A DNA stretch of 64,000 bases from Bradyrhizobium diazoefficiens USDA 110 (GTDB lineage: Bacteria > Pseudomonadota > Alphaproteobacteria > Rhizobiales > Xanthobacteraceae). Location: positions 5,504,001 through 5,568,000 of the forward strand of contig NC_004463.1 of assembly GCF_000011365.1 (NCBI RefSeq), in the 5' to 3' direction. Position 1 is the first letter of the stretch. Every line of letters starts with the position of its first letter. The position numbers were made by a program, and so were the translations under genes. The notes under the pieces are model-generated. The model ran no database searches. It was given only the letters and a program-made list of their open reading frames with translations, and was not told the DNA's origin. Shown here one piece after another: positions 36,701 to 47,629 of this stretch.

Positions 36701-36923
36701 CTGACGCTCCACGAAAATGGGGGTGCGACCAAAACGGTCATTTCTGAAAGGACAACAGGCTTTGTGACGTAGCGTTCCAAACCCGTGCATCGTTGGAGTC
36801 CCGCATCAATCGCACGTTCTACGAGGTCGACGATGATTTTGGGTAGCAACTCCAACCAACAAACGTCTAACTGGCGATCTTCCTGACCCATGCTCAACGG
36901 CGTCAGTCTGAGAACAAGCCAGA

Positions 36924-38114
36924 CTATCCACCGAGCGAATGCTCGAGGAAGAAGCGCAGCATTTCCCTCGTCGCATCCGGTCCTTGCGGATCAGTGTAGG
37001 ACCCGGCGGGGCTGCCGCCTGACCACGCGTGTCCGGCGCCGTCGATGTTCCAGTGTTCGGATATCGCCCGACCGGCCCCGTCAATCAGGACGGTGCGAGT
37101 ATAGGCATGGCCGTGGGGTACGCGTCCGCGAAGTACCTTCGTCGTCGGTCTCGTTGCCCCGGCGGACTGCTCGATAATCTGATCGCCATTCTTTGGATGC
37201 ACCGTAGTGTCACGATCGCCATGGAAAACGATGGTCGGCACAGAAGTTATGCCGTCCGCAATTGCCCTGGAGCCGCCTCCCTGCCGCATGGCCACGAACG
37301 CGGAGGGGAGATCGCTCGCGGCTCCACACGCGAGGCCTGAATGAATACCGACGGCCGCGTACAGGTCGCTATACGTTGCGCCCATGATGGCGGCGGCGGC
37401 CCCGCCGGCCGACAGACCCGCGACGTATACGCGCTTCGGATCGATCACATGGTCGCGCATGATCTGGCGGGTAATGCCGGCGATCATCGAGGGCTCGCCC
37501 CCGCCGCGGCGCTGGTCGCCCGTGCGAAACCAGTTCCAGCACTTCGCCTGGTTGGCTCCGCTCGGCTGCTCAGGATAGACCACGAAGCAATTCTGCTCTT
37601 CCGCCAGGAAATTCATCCGGGTACCGGCCGCGAAATCGTCCGGCGACTGGGTGCAGCCGTGAAGCATGACGATCAGGGGAAGCCGTTGTCCCTGACAGCG
37701 GCTTGGGATGAACAGCTTGTAGGTCCGGCTTCCCGCGGCGTTACTGAAGGTACCGGCGATAAACCGTGTGCCCTCGGGCACGATGTCCGATGGGGACAGA
37801 GGGGCGCGCTTGATCGGACTGCGCAGGCCGAGTCCGGAAAAATCCCGCATGCCGTCGAGCGGTAAGGAGTGTCTGCGTCCCTGAGCAGAGCGGGCCGGCG
37901 CAATCTGCGGAGCTTTCCGCTCCTCGACGACGTCGGCCGTGGCGTCGATGGTAAGCGGATCGAGCCGCGGGAGCCGAGCCTGAGAGGCGCTGCGAGACTC
38001 CGGTCTTAGAGCGCGACCGCCCTGGAGCATGCGCTGCAGCAGCGCGGTGGCCTTGACCAGTTGGCCGGCACGCGTGAGGCGGGTTGCTTCGCGGACTATG
38101 TCTTGATTCAGCAT
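36924..38114 (-). CDS. PHB depolymerase family esterase
   Basis: A 396-residue esterase of the PHB depolymerase (LpqC-like) family. An approximately 110-residue low-complexity N-region precedes the catalytic domain. That domain has LPLIVMLHGCTQSPDDFAAG with the oxyanion HGC, the nucleophile GLSAGGAAAAIM, the acid in FHGDRDTTVHP and the catalytic His in GAGHAWSGG. No obvious signal peptide is present, so an intracellular granule-associated or short-chain role is likely, consistent with the nearby phasin. A CopG regulator gene starts upstream on the same strand, 3 bp from its start. Confidence 0.88.
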   Translation of the reverse strand: MLNQDIVREATRLTRAGQLVKATALLQRMLQGGRALRPESRSASQARLPRLDPLTIDATADVVEERKAPQIAPARSAQGRRHSLPLDGMRDFSGLGLRSPIKRAPLSPSDIVPEGTRFIAGTFSNAAGSRTYKLFIPSRCQGQRLPLIVMLHGCTQSPDDFAAGTRMNFLAEEQNCFVVYPEQPSGANQAKCWNWFRTGDQRRGGGEPSMIAGITRQIMRDHVIDPKRVYVAGLSAGGAAAAIMGATYSDLYAAVGIHSGLACGAASDLPSAFVAMRQGGGSRAIADGITSVPTIVFHGDRDTTVHPKNGDQIIEQSAGATRPTTKVLRGRVPHGHAYTRTVLIDGAGRAISEHWNIDGAGHAWSGGSPAGSYTDPQGPDATREMLRFFLEHSLGG

Positions 38115-38117
38115 CGT

Positions 38118-38537
38118 TCACCTCGTTCTGTCGGCGAGTGCGGCCTTGACCGCGGGAGTGGCGTGAAGGGCCCCCAGCACCGAGACCGACGCGATTGTGG
38201 CGCGAGCCAACTCGGGAGTGACGTCCTGGGCGATGGTGGCTAAGCCCAAAACATTGATCTGCAGCATCTCGCCGGCGCGCCGCGCCGCTTCGAGATCCTC
38301 GCGAGTGTAGTTGCGCAGCCCGAGGTCCAACTTCTTCCGGGCCGTGGACTGTCTGACGACCTCTACGTGTCGCTCGAGCTGGTTCCGGATTGCTGTCCGG
38401 ATGAAATCGGTCCGGTTCGAATAAAATCCTTCCTGCACCATAAGATCGACGTGACCGAGGTCGACATAGCCAAGGTTGATCGTGATCTTCTCAGTGTCGG
38501 GGGCCTTGGGTCGCAGCTCGTGCACATTAGCGGGCAT
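38118..38537 (-). CDS. CopG-like ribbon-helix-helix regulator
   Basis: A 139-residue protein with an N-terminal RHH-like segment: KITINLGYVDLGHVDLMVQE, then GFYSNRTDFIRTAIRNQLER. This is the strand-helix-helix pattern of CopG/MetJ-fold repressors. The C-terminal part (LGLATIAQDVTPELARATIA, VSVLGALHATPAVKAAL) suggests an added helical domain. It is 3 bp upstream of the PHB depolymerase gene, so they form an operon. A symmetric nested dyad at 38545-38580 just upstream is a likely autoregulatory site. ATG 38558 is an alternative start. Confidence 0.78.
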   Translation of the reverse strand: MPANVHELRPKAPDTEKITINLGYVDLGHVDLMVQEGFYSNRTDFIRTAIRNQLERHVEVVRQSTARKKLDLGLRNYTREDLEAARRAGEMLQINVLGLATIAQDVTPELARATIASVSVLGALHATPAVKAALADRTR

Positions 38538-38544
38538 AGCGAAA

Positions 38545-38580
38545 CATCCATCTACCATCCCCTTGGATGGCTTATGGATG
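38545..38580. promoter_or_regulatory. Nested symmetric operator upstream of copG-like gene
   Basis: Two nested palindromes share one centre: CATCCA (38545-38550) with TGGATG (38575-38580), and CCATCC (38555-38560) with GGATGG (38565-38570). The spacing places half-sites one helical turn apart, as expected for cooperative RHH binding. Confidence 0.65.
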
Positions 38581-38764
38581 TTATCTAGATGCTCCCGGGC
38601 GCCTTTCAAGGGATGGAGCCATCCAATGACCTGCATGAGCCGCTCGCGCAGGCGGGCCGTCTCACGTCGAGGGCGGTCGCCGCATCGCGGAGGGCCAGAC
38701 AAATTCCTGGCGAAACGCGCCTCTCCGATCATCGCAAGCCCAATGGCCAGCTCGTTCAAAGGCT

Positions 38765-38887
38765 TCAAACGGAAACAGGCTCGTCGTGCTCCCACGCCGG
38801 GGGCAAACCAAAATCGAGAGCACCGTCCGGTACCTGGGAATTGAAGTCGACGATGCACTCGCAATTGCAGAGCAGGTCGACGTCTAA
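38765..38887 (+). pseudogene. C-terminal remnant of a tyrosine recombinase
   Basis: The reading ending at TAA 38885-38887 gives GQTKIESTVRYLGIEVDDAL and AIAEQVDV. This is the conserved tail of rhizobial phage-type integrases, which normally reads GHTKIESTVRYLGIEVDDAL. The catalytic Tyr is in VRYLG. The upstream part of the same frame is weakly similar and no start is present. The stretch 38538-39100 holds nothing else recognisable. Confidence 0.65.
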
Positions 38888-39179
38888 ACTAACTGGGCAG
38901 AGCGGACATGCTCTGCCCCTCATTTGCAGCCGGCTTCGGGCCAACTGCGGCCATTCCTAACGAGGCTGCAATGTCTGCGTGGACGCGGCAGGTGACGTAA
39001 ACAAGGAGACAAAAGAACAAGCGTACAACGACGCGAACGTGGTCGCGTATAGCGCGACGATCTGGGTCGGAAGAGCGCGGCGATCAGGATGGCGAGTCAG
39101 TGTCGCGGCGCGATGATGATCGCCGCGATGATTGTCGCGCGCAAGAGTTTTGTTTGCTTTGATTGTCGCGGAGCGTCAA

Positions 39180-41629
<2,450 letters not shown>

Positions 41630-41811
41630 TCACGAGCCCGGCGTAGCCCTCTCATCATGGTCGACGCTCCACTTCCATCCTGTTCGCCGCGCGGCAGTCG
41701 CGATTATGCGGATCGCGGACCTGAAGGCTTAAGGCTTCGTTTCATCAGCAGGAAAGATCCATTGTAGGAGCAGATGGCACACGGGACGACGCGCCATCCG
41801 CGGGCAGCCGA

Positions 41812-42219
41812 TCACCTGGTTCCGTGGATGAACGTTTGCATCTCCTCTAACGTAAGCTTGCCATCTTTATTGCTGTCCATTGCCTTGAAAATTCGTTCGT
41901 GAGCTGCCTGAAACTCCTGCAGTGAGATGGTCCCATCGCCGTCGGCGTCCATCAGAGCGAACATCATACGCATCATAAAAGGTGGTCCCATCGCGCCTCC
42001 ACCCATCATGCTGCGCCCCATCATATGTCCCATCATGCCGCCGCCCGGCATGCTTCCGTGTCCCGTCGTACCCACGCCTTCCTGGCCCATGGGATGCGAT
42101 TGCGATTGCATTTGTTGCTGATCTGGTTGCGGTGTCATTTGGCTCTGTGCAAAGGCACCGAACGTGCCATACGATAGAATGAGAGCGGATATCGTGAGTT
42201 GTAGAACGCGCGTATACAT
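41812..42219 (-). CDS. Exported EF-hand protein with methionine-rich linker
   Basis: A 135-residue protein with a signal peptide (about residues 1-25, cut near GAFAQ). Thirteen methionines fall between residues 57 and 90 (motifs GGGMMGHMMGRSMMGGG and FMMRMMF). Two EF-hand loops follow: DADGDGTISLQE (91-102) and DSNKDGKLTLEE (115-126), both with the standard Asp/Gly/Glu spacing for calcium. The Met-rich part could bind copper or silver, though that is inference. Start ATG 42219 with a strong GGAGGAGG site. Confidence 0.82.
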   Translation of the reverse strand: MYTRVLQLTISALILSYGTFGAFAQSQMTPQPDQQQMQSQSHPMGQEGVGTTGHGSMPGGGMMGHMMGRSMMGGGAMGPPFMMRMMFALMDADGDGTISLQEFQAAHERIFKAMDSNKDGKLTLEEMQTFIHGTR

Positions 42220-42414
42220 TTCGAACCTCCTCCGAAAAGCTGCGGTCACCCCAAAGAGCCAAATCGAAGGCGCTTCGCGCCGTCAATTGCTACTCGGCCG
42301 GACTGTGTCGCTTACACTCTCACGCCCATGTGACTAGATAACGTGACGGCGATCCCACGCGGTGCAACCAGAAGAAAGCCGCTCTCGACCACTGCCGAGT
42401 ATTTTATCTTTATC

Positions 42415-42657
42415 TCAATAGGAATGCGGCACGACCGTTTGTGGCCCGCCGCTATAAAAATGCTGACGCTTGGGCTTTGGTGCGACTGCGGAAGGTGCCA
42501 TTGCGAATGCGCTGCTCGCGGTTGTCATACGTGTGGCATGAGGAATGTTTGTTTTTGGGCCGCCCTGATAGGTGTGCCGATCCACGGTTTGCGCAATGCT
42601 GGACACCATCAGGAGTGGCATGACGAGCGCTACTGCGAGAACGTATTTGATTGTCAT
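42415..42657 (-). CDS. Small exported protein with repeated YxGGPxTxxPH motif
   Basis: An 80-residue protein with signal peptide (YVLAVALVMPLLMVSSIAQ). The mature part contains the motif twice, HTYQGGPKTNIPHAT near the start and HFYSGGPQTVVPHSY at the end, joined by an Ala/Ser/Pro linker. Start ATG 42657 is preceded by GGGAGAAG. It lies upstream of the EF-hand gene on the same strand, 195 bp away. Function unknown. Confidence 0.6.
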   Translation of the reverse strand: MTIKYVLAVALVMPLLMVSSIAQTVDRHTYQGGPKTNIPHATRMTTASSAFAMAPSAVAPKPKRQHFYSGGPQTVVPHSY

Positions 42658-42898
42658 GATCTTCTCCCAGCTTAGCTGACAGCAGAGGAAGCGGACCACT
42701 AAAGCCGTAAAGCGCCATGATGCAGATCAATAGGTCAGCGGCGCTGTTTGAGATGCGCCAATCGGTCCTATGTCGTTCCAAGTGCGCAAGAGAAGACCGC
42801 ATCGACAGATCATCCTGCTTGATCGCGTGCCAATCTCATTTGTGTTACAGCCGCCGCGCGATAGCTTCCGCAGAATTTGGTTGAAAGTCCGCTCGTCG

Positions 42899-42935
42899 TT
42901 CGACGTTCTCGCGCTCGGCGGCGAAGATCTGCGCC
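42899..42935 (+). pseudogene. 37-bp DNA-ligase gene fragment
   Basis: Matches 34393-34429 at 36 of 37 positions and encodes the same FDVLALGGEDLR of an ATP-dependent ligase. The surrounding 42658-43247 (590 bp) contains no convincing gene; minus-strand frames such as that at 42810-43091 are shadows of this fragment. Confidence 0.65.
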
Positions 42936-43247
42936 GGGGAGAAGACAACTCCGCTCCCGAAGTCGCGCGCCCAGCCCCCTGCGACGCAACGCATGAAGCA
43001 GCTGTCGTAGATACTCCTCCATCCGACGGGCTGCCACGATGACATCATGCCCTTGTTTTGCCCGACGGGTCAAACCGATTCGGAAAAACATGATTCGCCA
43101 ACAGCTTCGCTACTGTGCATGGGGTTGTTTTCGGCATTTTAGTTTGCCGCCCCCCGACGCGGCCACCCGCCATCGATCGCACATGCGTCACCGGCGGGAG
43201 CCGGCTCCACGCCGCCCCTCAATCCACCCGACAGATGAGTTGGAAAA

Positions 43248-43294
43248 AATGGTCGGAGCGAGAGGATTTGAACCTCCGACCCCTAGTCTCCCAG
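43248..43294. repeat. Attachment-site copy (tRNA-Pro 3' part), island left end
   Basis: 47 bp identical to 61091-61137, from AATGGTCGGAGCG to CCTAGTCTCCCAG. It covers the CCA end, acceptor 3' strand, T arm and the 3' side of the anticodon arm of tRNA-Pro. Beyond CCCAG the two copies diverge, so the tRNA here is only partial. Confidence 0.92.
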
Positions 43295-43336
43295 TGCGAT
43301 AGTCACATGGCAGCATTCTATAGTTCCTTCATTGGT

Positions 43337-44455
43337 TTAGCTGACCTTTCGGGCGGTAGTTCGGGACTTCTTTCGGGACTTCTGCATTGCATCGATGCCA
43401 GCCGCGACCTCGTCGTCAACGACGTGAGCGTACTTGGTGGTGGTTTTGATGTCGGCGTGGTTGAGCGCCCGCTGTACCAGCTTCAGGTTCTTGGTTTCCC
43501 GCAGAAGCTTGGTCGCGAAGTCATGTCGGAAGTCGTGGAACCTAAAGCCAGAGAGGCCGGCAGCGGCCCTAGTCCTCTTCCAAATAGTCTTAAGCCCGTT
43601 GTAGGTGACGGGATATCGCTGCCCCTTTACGAGACCGGCGGTCTTTTTCGTTCGCCTGGCAACGTAGGTGAACACCGCCTCCGGATGGTGCCCGCGCAAA
43701 GGCCATAGGATCTGGCGGATTGCGTCGGTAATGGGCACAGAAACGCGCTTGTCGCCCTTCCCGGCTTTCTCAATTTTGCGCGCGTCCCAATTCACCTCTG
43801 ACCAGCGCAAAAGACACTCATTCAGCCGAAGGCCCGACGCGCTGGCCAGTTCGAATACGGGCTGGTAGTCGTCTCGGGTGGCACGCTCCAATCTGTCCGC
43901 CTCATCTCCGCGAAGCTCACGAATGATCTCCTGCGGTTCCTTCAACCAATGCTGCTTCCAGCTCGGTTCATGGTCGAACCGGATGCCCCACGCCTTTGCG
44001 CGGGTGAACAGCTTCTTCAGGACCTCAGTAGTGCTGCGATTGACAGTTGCGGGCGCGATCAAAGGGGCTGGCTTCTTTTTGCCTTTGCCCCGCCTAGTGA
44101 CGCGGTGTCCCCGGCGCCAGGCAACCAGCCTTGCGACGTCGTCGTCACCGATTTCGGTCAGCAGTTTTGTTGGACCAAAATAATTGATCAGCCGCTCAAT
44201 ATCACGCCAAGTAGTGTCAGCCCCAGCGTGGTGCTGACCGATCTCATTCCAATATCTGCCAGCTACATCGTCCAGCTTTGTCGAGGCCGAAGATGATGCG
44301 ACCTTCAAGAACTGTTTGGCTCTGTCGCGCTCGACGCGCTCGAAGGCTTCGGCCTCGCGCCTGCTCGTGCATCCCGTAGAGCCGTGAAAGCGAACACCTT
44401 TGTGCTGGAAGTCGAAATGGTAGAACGGGCTGTCTTTGTGCTTATAGACTGACAC
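43337..44455 (-). CDS. Tyrosine-type site-specific integrase
   Basis: A 372-residue phage-type integrase. An AP2-like arm-binding N-terminus (YHFDFQHKGVRFHGSTG) and a core-binding helical region precede the catalytic domain. Catalytic residues are visible: Arg210 in ASGLRLNE, His307 and Arg310 in FRFHDFRHDF, His333 in LNHADIKTT and Tyr342 in KYAHVV. All active-site residues are present, so the island may be mobile. Its position next to the attachment site at 43248-43294 supports it as the island's own enzyme. Its first 151 bp overlap the HTH gene. Confidence 0.94.
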   Translation of the reverse strand: MSVYKHKDSPFYHFDFQHKGVRFHGSTGCTSRREAEAFERVERDRAKQFLKVASSSASTKLDDVAGRYWNEIGQHHAGADTTWRDIERLINYFGPTKLLTEIGDDDVARLVAWRRGHRVTRRGKGKKKPAPLIAPATVNRSTTEVLKKLFTRAKAWGIRFDHEPSWKQHWLKEPQEIIRELRGDEADRLERATRDDYQPVFELASASGLRLNECLLRWSEVNWDARKIEKAGKGDKRVSVPITDAIRQILWPLRGHHPEAVFTYVARRTKKTAGLVKGQRYPVTYNGLKTIWKRTRAAAGLSGFRFHDFRHDFATKLLRETKNLKLVQRALNHADIKTTTKYAHVVDDEVAAGIDAMQKSRKKSRTTARKVS

Positions 44456-44649
44456 GGCACGTCCCTCCGGGCTCTGCGCTCGATCAACTCGTCGAGATCC
44501 TCATCTGTGAATTTGCGGCGCTGTTTCTTGCTGCCGCGCCCCACATTGATGTAGCGAAGTTCACCGTCGCGGACATACCCGTTCAGCGTCTTCACGGAGA
44601 CGCCCAAACGCTCTGCTGCACTTTGCGGGGATCGCAGGTGTGGGGACAT
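44305..44649 (-). CDS. Helix-turn-helix (excisionase/MerR-like) protein
   Basis: A 114-residue frame whose first 60 residues form a clear MerR/Xis-type HTH (SPQSAAERLGVSVKTLNGYV, then RDGELRYINVGRGSKKQRRK, then FTDEDLDELIERR). The last 50 residues overlap the integrase start in another frame and are Ser/Thr/Ala-rich without fold signals. The position directly ahead of the integrase suggests an excision or directionality role. Its ATG overlaps the stop of the upstream gene by one base (TGATG), so the three genes are coupled. Confidence 0.75.
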   Translation of the reverse strand: MSPHLRSPQSAAERLGVSVKTLNGYVRDGELRYINVGRGSKKQRRKFTDEDLDELIERRARRDVPCQSISTKTARSTISTSSTKVFAFTALRDARAGARPKPSSASSATEPNSS

Positions 44650-45530
44650 CAGACGTTCGTCGCATTGTGGTCGCTAGGCTTCGCAGCGCTGAACTGTCTC
44701 GCAAAAAGCGCTTCGACAGGTTTTAGAGTCGCAACAGCGGATGGTGAAGCCTTGTTATCGACCACCAGCGCAACAGCAGCCAATGTGTGCTGGGTAAATC
44801 CGGCCGTGAGCTGGAGGCGATGCGCGCCTTTTGCCTTGCCGCCGCGATCGGGACCAAACGTCACGACACCCATAACCTGGGGGCCGTCCCAATCCCGCAG
44901 AAATTCGATTTCAACGGATGGGACCAGTCGATTGAACCGGACTTCGACGTTGATATGCTCCCCAAACTTCAGGGTTTCGGGTTGATGAGGCGCAATCAAG
45001 CCCTCCTTGATCAGATCCTCCATCCGCTTGTGACGATGAGGATTGTTTTTCTCGTTGATCCACTGCGCCCACAGATCGTTTGGAATCTCGGCTGCGGGAA
45101 TGTGGCGAAACAAATTTGCCAATTGGCCAGTCAGGGTGGAGCGGATCAAGAACTCAAAGAACTTACCAAAATCTCCTGGAATTCGGACTCCACGCGTTCC
45201 CGGTAAAGTGTCCGGACGAATGCCGTAACTTGCGAGAAAACTTATGCCCGCAGTGAGAAATTCTGCACCCAGAAAATCGTAGAAGCGACCACTCTTAAGA
45301 TTCCGAAACGTTTCGACGGCCAAACCCGCTTCACGGGTGACGCCAGTTCCTCCGATTGCCATCAGCAAATTGGCCGCGTCCTCGATATTCATTTCCGCGG
45401 CGCTTCGTCCACGCCCCGATTGACCGATCACGCCCGCTTGTCTGGCAAAGCGACCGTATGCGAACACGGTAGCGGCAGGCAAACCCGTAACGGCGGCGAT
45501 GGCTTCCACTAAACTGCTTAAAGTTGCCAC
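44649..45530 (-). CDS. Unknown island protein with helical N-terminal domain
   Basis: A 293-residue protein of unknown function. Residues 1-75 resemble a DNA-binding helical module (VEAIAAVTGLPAATVFAYGR, then ARQAGVIGQSGRGRSAAEMN, then IEDAANLLMAIGG), a pattern I recall in rhizobial phage or island proteins. The rest carries FGKFFEFLIRSTLTGQLANL and a beta-rich section (HINVEVRFNRLVPSVEIEFL) without a known motif. It is first in a coupled unit with the HTH protein and integrase, so a regulatory role in island maintenance is possible. Confidence 0.72.
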   Translation of the reverse strand: MATLSSLVEAIAAVTGLPAATVFAYGRFARQAGVIGQSGRGRSAAEMNIEDAANLLMAIGGTGVTREAGLAVETFRNLKSGRFYDFLGAEFLTAGISFLASYGIRPDTLPGTRGVRIPGDFGKFFEFLIRSTLTGQLANLFRHIPAAEIPNDLWAQWINEKNNPHRHKRMEDLIKEGLIAPHQPETLKFGEHINVEVRFNRLVPSVEIEFLRDWDGPQVMGVVTFGPDRGGKAKGAHRLQLTAGFTQHTLAAVALVVDNKASPSAVATLKPVEALFARQFSAAKPSDHNATNV

Positions 45531-45806
45531 GCGCCTCTCCGATCTGTTGCCTCAACATTAGAGGTTGTCATTTGTCGCGTCAACAGTTGGCCGCCTTTTA
45601 CTCCCATCATTTGCGATGACTAAACCAACCCAGAATGATCGATGCGCATTGGGACCATTCCGGCTTTGAGCCGGAAATTGAACCCTTTTGCTCAGCTTGC
45701 GGGTTCCGGACGAAAGAAAAGTTCGGTAGCGGTTGTGTTTAAGGCTTGAAATTGCCCTTTTGCGCACCAAGTGGACCTCTACCGCAGCATAAAAGGAACT
45801 CGTGCC

Positions 45807-46244
45807 ATGGAACTGAAAGCCCGCGGCTGGGGCCGCAATATGGGAAATACGACGATCGCCGACATCAACCTAGGCGAACTGAAGGTTCGTCGAGAGGCAA
45901 ACAAGCCGGTCCATTTCGACAATCCCGCCCTCTTCGACGTAAACGGTGAAATCAGCATTGCCTGGGGCAAGAAGCTCCACCTCGGCGGCGATTACCGCCT
46001 TCAAATGGATTTTTCGTACGCTGAGGTAGCCAAGATGTTTCGGGCTGCGTTCGGCTCCAAGCTGACGCCGGAGATCTTGGAGCAGTGCGGCTTGACGCTC
46101 TCCGACGACCTGCAGAAGTCGGCGCTGTCCAAGGTGAAAGTCGCCGACCTGACGCTGGGCGATCTCGCCAAGATGGTGATGCCCGCCGCCGAAGAAGCGT
46201 CTACCGAGACGCCTGAGGTCGTGCCGTTCCGCCGCCGCCTCTGA
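45807..46244 (+). CDS. Unknown island protein
   Basis: A 145-residue protein of unknown function. The N-half is beta-rich (NTTIADINLGELKVRREANK, then GEISIAWGKKLHLGGDYRLQ). The middle is helical (SYAEVAKMFRAAFGSKLTPE) and the C-terminal segment acidic (PAAEEASTETPEVVP). Start ATG 45807 follows AAAAGGAAC; a GTG at 45771 would add 12 residues. It is divergent from the 293-residue gene, so promoters for both should lie in 45531-45806. A second small gene follows. Confidence 0.65.
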   Translation: MELKARGWGRNMGNTTIADINLGELKVRREANKPVHFDNPALFDVNGEISIAWGKKLHLGGDYRLQMDFSYAEVAKMFRAAFGSKLTPEILEQCGLTLSDDLQKSALSKVKVADLTLGDLAKMVMPAAEEASTETPEVVPFRRRL

Positions 46245-46318
46245 AGCTGCGGCCGTAGCCGAAAAGCTGCGGAATCTGCATCAGACCGGGCCGAAGGCCA
46301 AAATTGGAAGAAGAAATT

Positions 46319-46534
46319 ATGGCTACAATAACGTTCTCAAGGAGATATAGCGCGACCTACTCCGTGGACAAAAGTCCGGGTGGATGGGTCGCCGAAGGCC
46401 GGATCTGGGAGACGAAGGACGGCAAGCAACTCGCGACCTCGATGAAATTCCGGGCGAACGGCAACACGCGGCAAGCGGCGACGGATGCGGCCATCGAAGC
46501 TGCTCGCGACGCCTGTCCGGATGAAGACGGATAG
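46319..46534 (+). CDS. Small island protein
   Basis: A 71-residue protein (ITFSRRYSATYSVDKSPGGW, then KFRANGNTRQAATDAAIEAA) with a predicted beta-hairpin then helix, of unknown function. ATG 46319 follows GGAAGAAG. It lies 74 bp after the preceding gene on the same strand. Confidence 0.6.
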   Translation: MATITFSRRYSATYSVDKSPGGWVAEGRIWETKDGKQLATSMKFRANGNTRQAATDAAIEAARDACPDEDG

Positions 46535-46638
46535 TAAAAAGGCGACCACGGGCTGCGATTTTTGAGAGATGTCGTTTTTACATCGCAATTTGGGTGAGCT
46601 GACATCAGGCGGCCAGCCGTTTAATGAGTATGGACTAG

Positions 46639-47385
46639 CTAGACCCACGGTGGTCCGTCATAGTCAGTGGGCGGCGCGGTGACGGGCCATCGCAAAGCAA
46701 CCTCCTCACAGGAGCTTTGGATGTAATCGAGCTTCTTTTTGTACGAGCTTGGTGTTGGGTGGGCGTTACCGCCGAAAACATCTACCGAAAAGCAAAGCTT
46801 GTGATCCGGCGATCCTAGGTATTTCAGATTTTGCTCAGTGAACAAATACGCCAGCACAGCCGCAGTTTTACAACGTTCAACGCGGCTCGTGGTTGAAGTT
46901 TCTGCTTTTGAGAAAAGCAGAATCAGTCCACCTACACTTTCCTTGCGGTGCACCGTGGCGTCCAGAGAAACGCTGATTCTGACACCCTCTATCGTCAAGT
47001 GAGGTTGGCTGGCCACCACAGGACGACATTCGAGCTTCGCCAGACCCAGCTTGTTCATAGCTTTATGAAAGCTGTCGATTGCTTCCACACTAAGCGCAGA
47101 GTCGTTTTTCACCCACTCCGAAGCATCGACCTTGGCCCCGCGAGTCTTCTGAGAATCTATCGCGTCGATCAGTATTCCAGCATCCCGCCCCAAATCGCAT
47201 AAATACTTAGTAATACCATCGCGGGCCGCATCATATCTCGCGACTATTGCTGTCTTCGGAAATTTTGCTGCTTGAACAATACTTTTACGTCTTGTTGAAG
47301 ATGCTGTAAGATACTCTGAAAGTGCGTTCGCGGACAGTCTAGGCACAGCATTGTAGCCATACTTCTGCTTTTCGGAGACGTCCAT
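46639..47385 (-). CDS. Unknown island protein, shares start codon region with divergent gene
   Basis: A 248-residue protein with no recognised domain. The N-half is helical (LSANALSEYLTASSTRRKSI), the middle contains a conserved-looking beta segment (LTIEGVRISVSLDATVHRKE), and the C-terminal part has KYLGSPDHKLCFSVDVFGGN and YIQSSCEEVALRWP. Its ATG (47385-47383) overlaps the ATG of the divergent 81-residue gene in a CATG. A ribosome site (AGAGG) for this gene lies inside the other one's coding sequence. Confidence 0.65.
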   Translation of the reverse strand: MDVSEKQKYGYNAVPRLSANALSEYLTASSTRRKSIVQAAKFPKTAIVARYDAARDGITKYLCDLGRDAGILIDAIDSQKTRGAKVDASEWVKNDSALSVEAIDSFHKAMNKLGLAKLECRPVVASQPHLTIEGVRISVSLDATVHRKESVGGLILLFSKAETSTTSRVERCKTAAVLAYLFTEQNLKYLGSPDHKLCFSVDVFGGNAHPTPSSYKKKLDYIQSSCEEVALRWPVTAPPTDYDGPPWV

Positions 47386-47629
47386 GGAAGACCTCTTTCT
47401 CTCCGCGCCAATCGATGCCCGACGGATGCTGTGTATCTCGCCCCTCTCGGCGCAGGCCTACCGCAACGCTGGTGGCAAAGGCTTGGGAGGTGAATATGGA
47501 TATTTCATCTACGAGTGCGACGCAGCGAATCCGCAATCTGGCATTGAAGTTATAGCAAAAGCCGCTTCTCCCGAAGCGGCTCTCAAGCTGTATGAGATTA
47601 TTACAGCGGATAAGTCGTTCGCAGGTTAA
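47384..47629 (+). CDS. Small island protein, divergent partner
   Basis: An 81-residue protein of unknown function (MLCISPLSAQAYRNAGGKGL, then GYFIYECDAANPQSGIEVIA, then SPEAALKLYEIITADKSFAG), probably a small alpha/beta fold. ATG 47384 overlaps the start of the opposite-strand gene; GGAG lies 8 bases upstream, inside that gene. Confidence 0.6.
   Translation: MEDLFLSAPIDARRMLCISPLSAQAYRNAGGKGLGGEYGYFIYECDAANPQSGIEVIAKAASPEAALKLYEIITADKSFAG

Noticed and set aside
42810..43091. Minus-strand 93-codon frame
   Set aside because: Part of it is the antisense of the ligase fragment (42899-42935), and the rest has no recognisable protein features.
43039..43302. Plus-strand 87-codon frame ending in ARGFEPPTPSLPVR
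   Set aside because: This is the well-known spurious translation of a tRNA 3' region; here it comes from the attachment-site copy.
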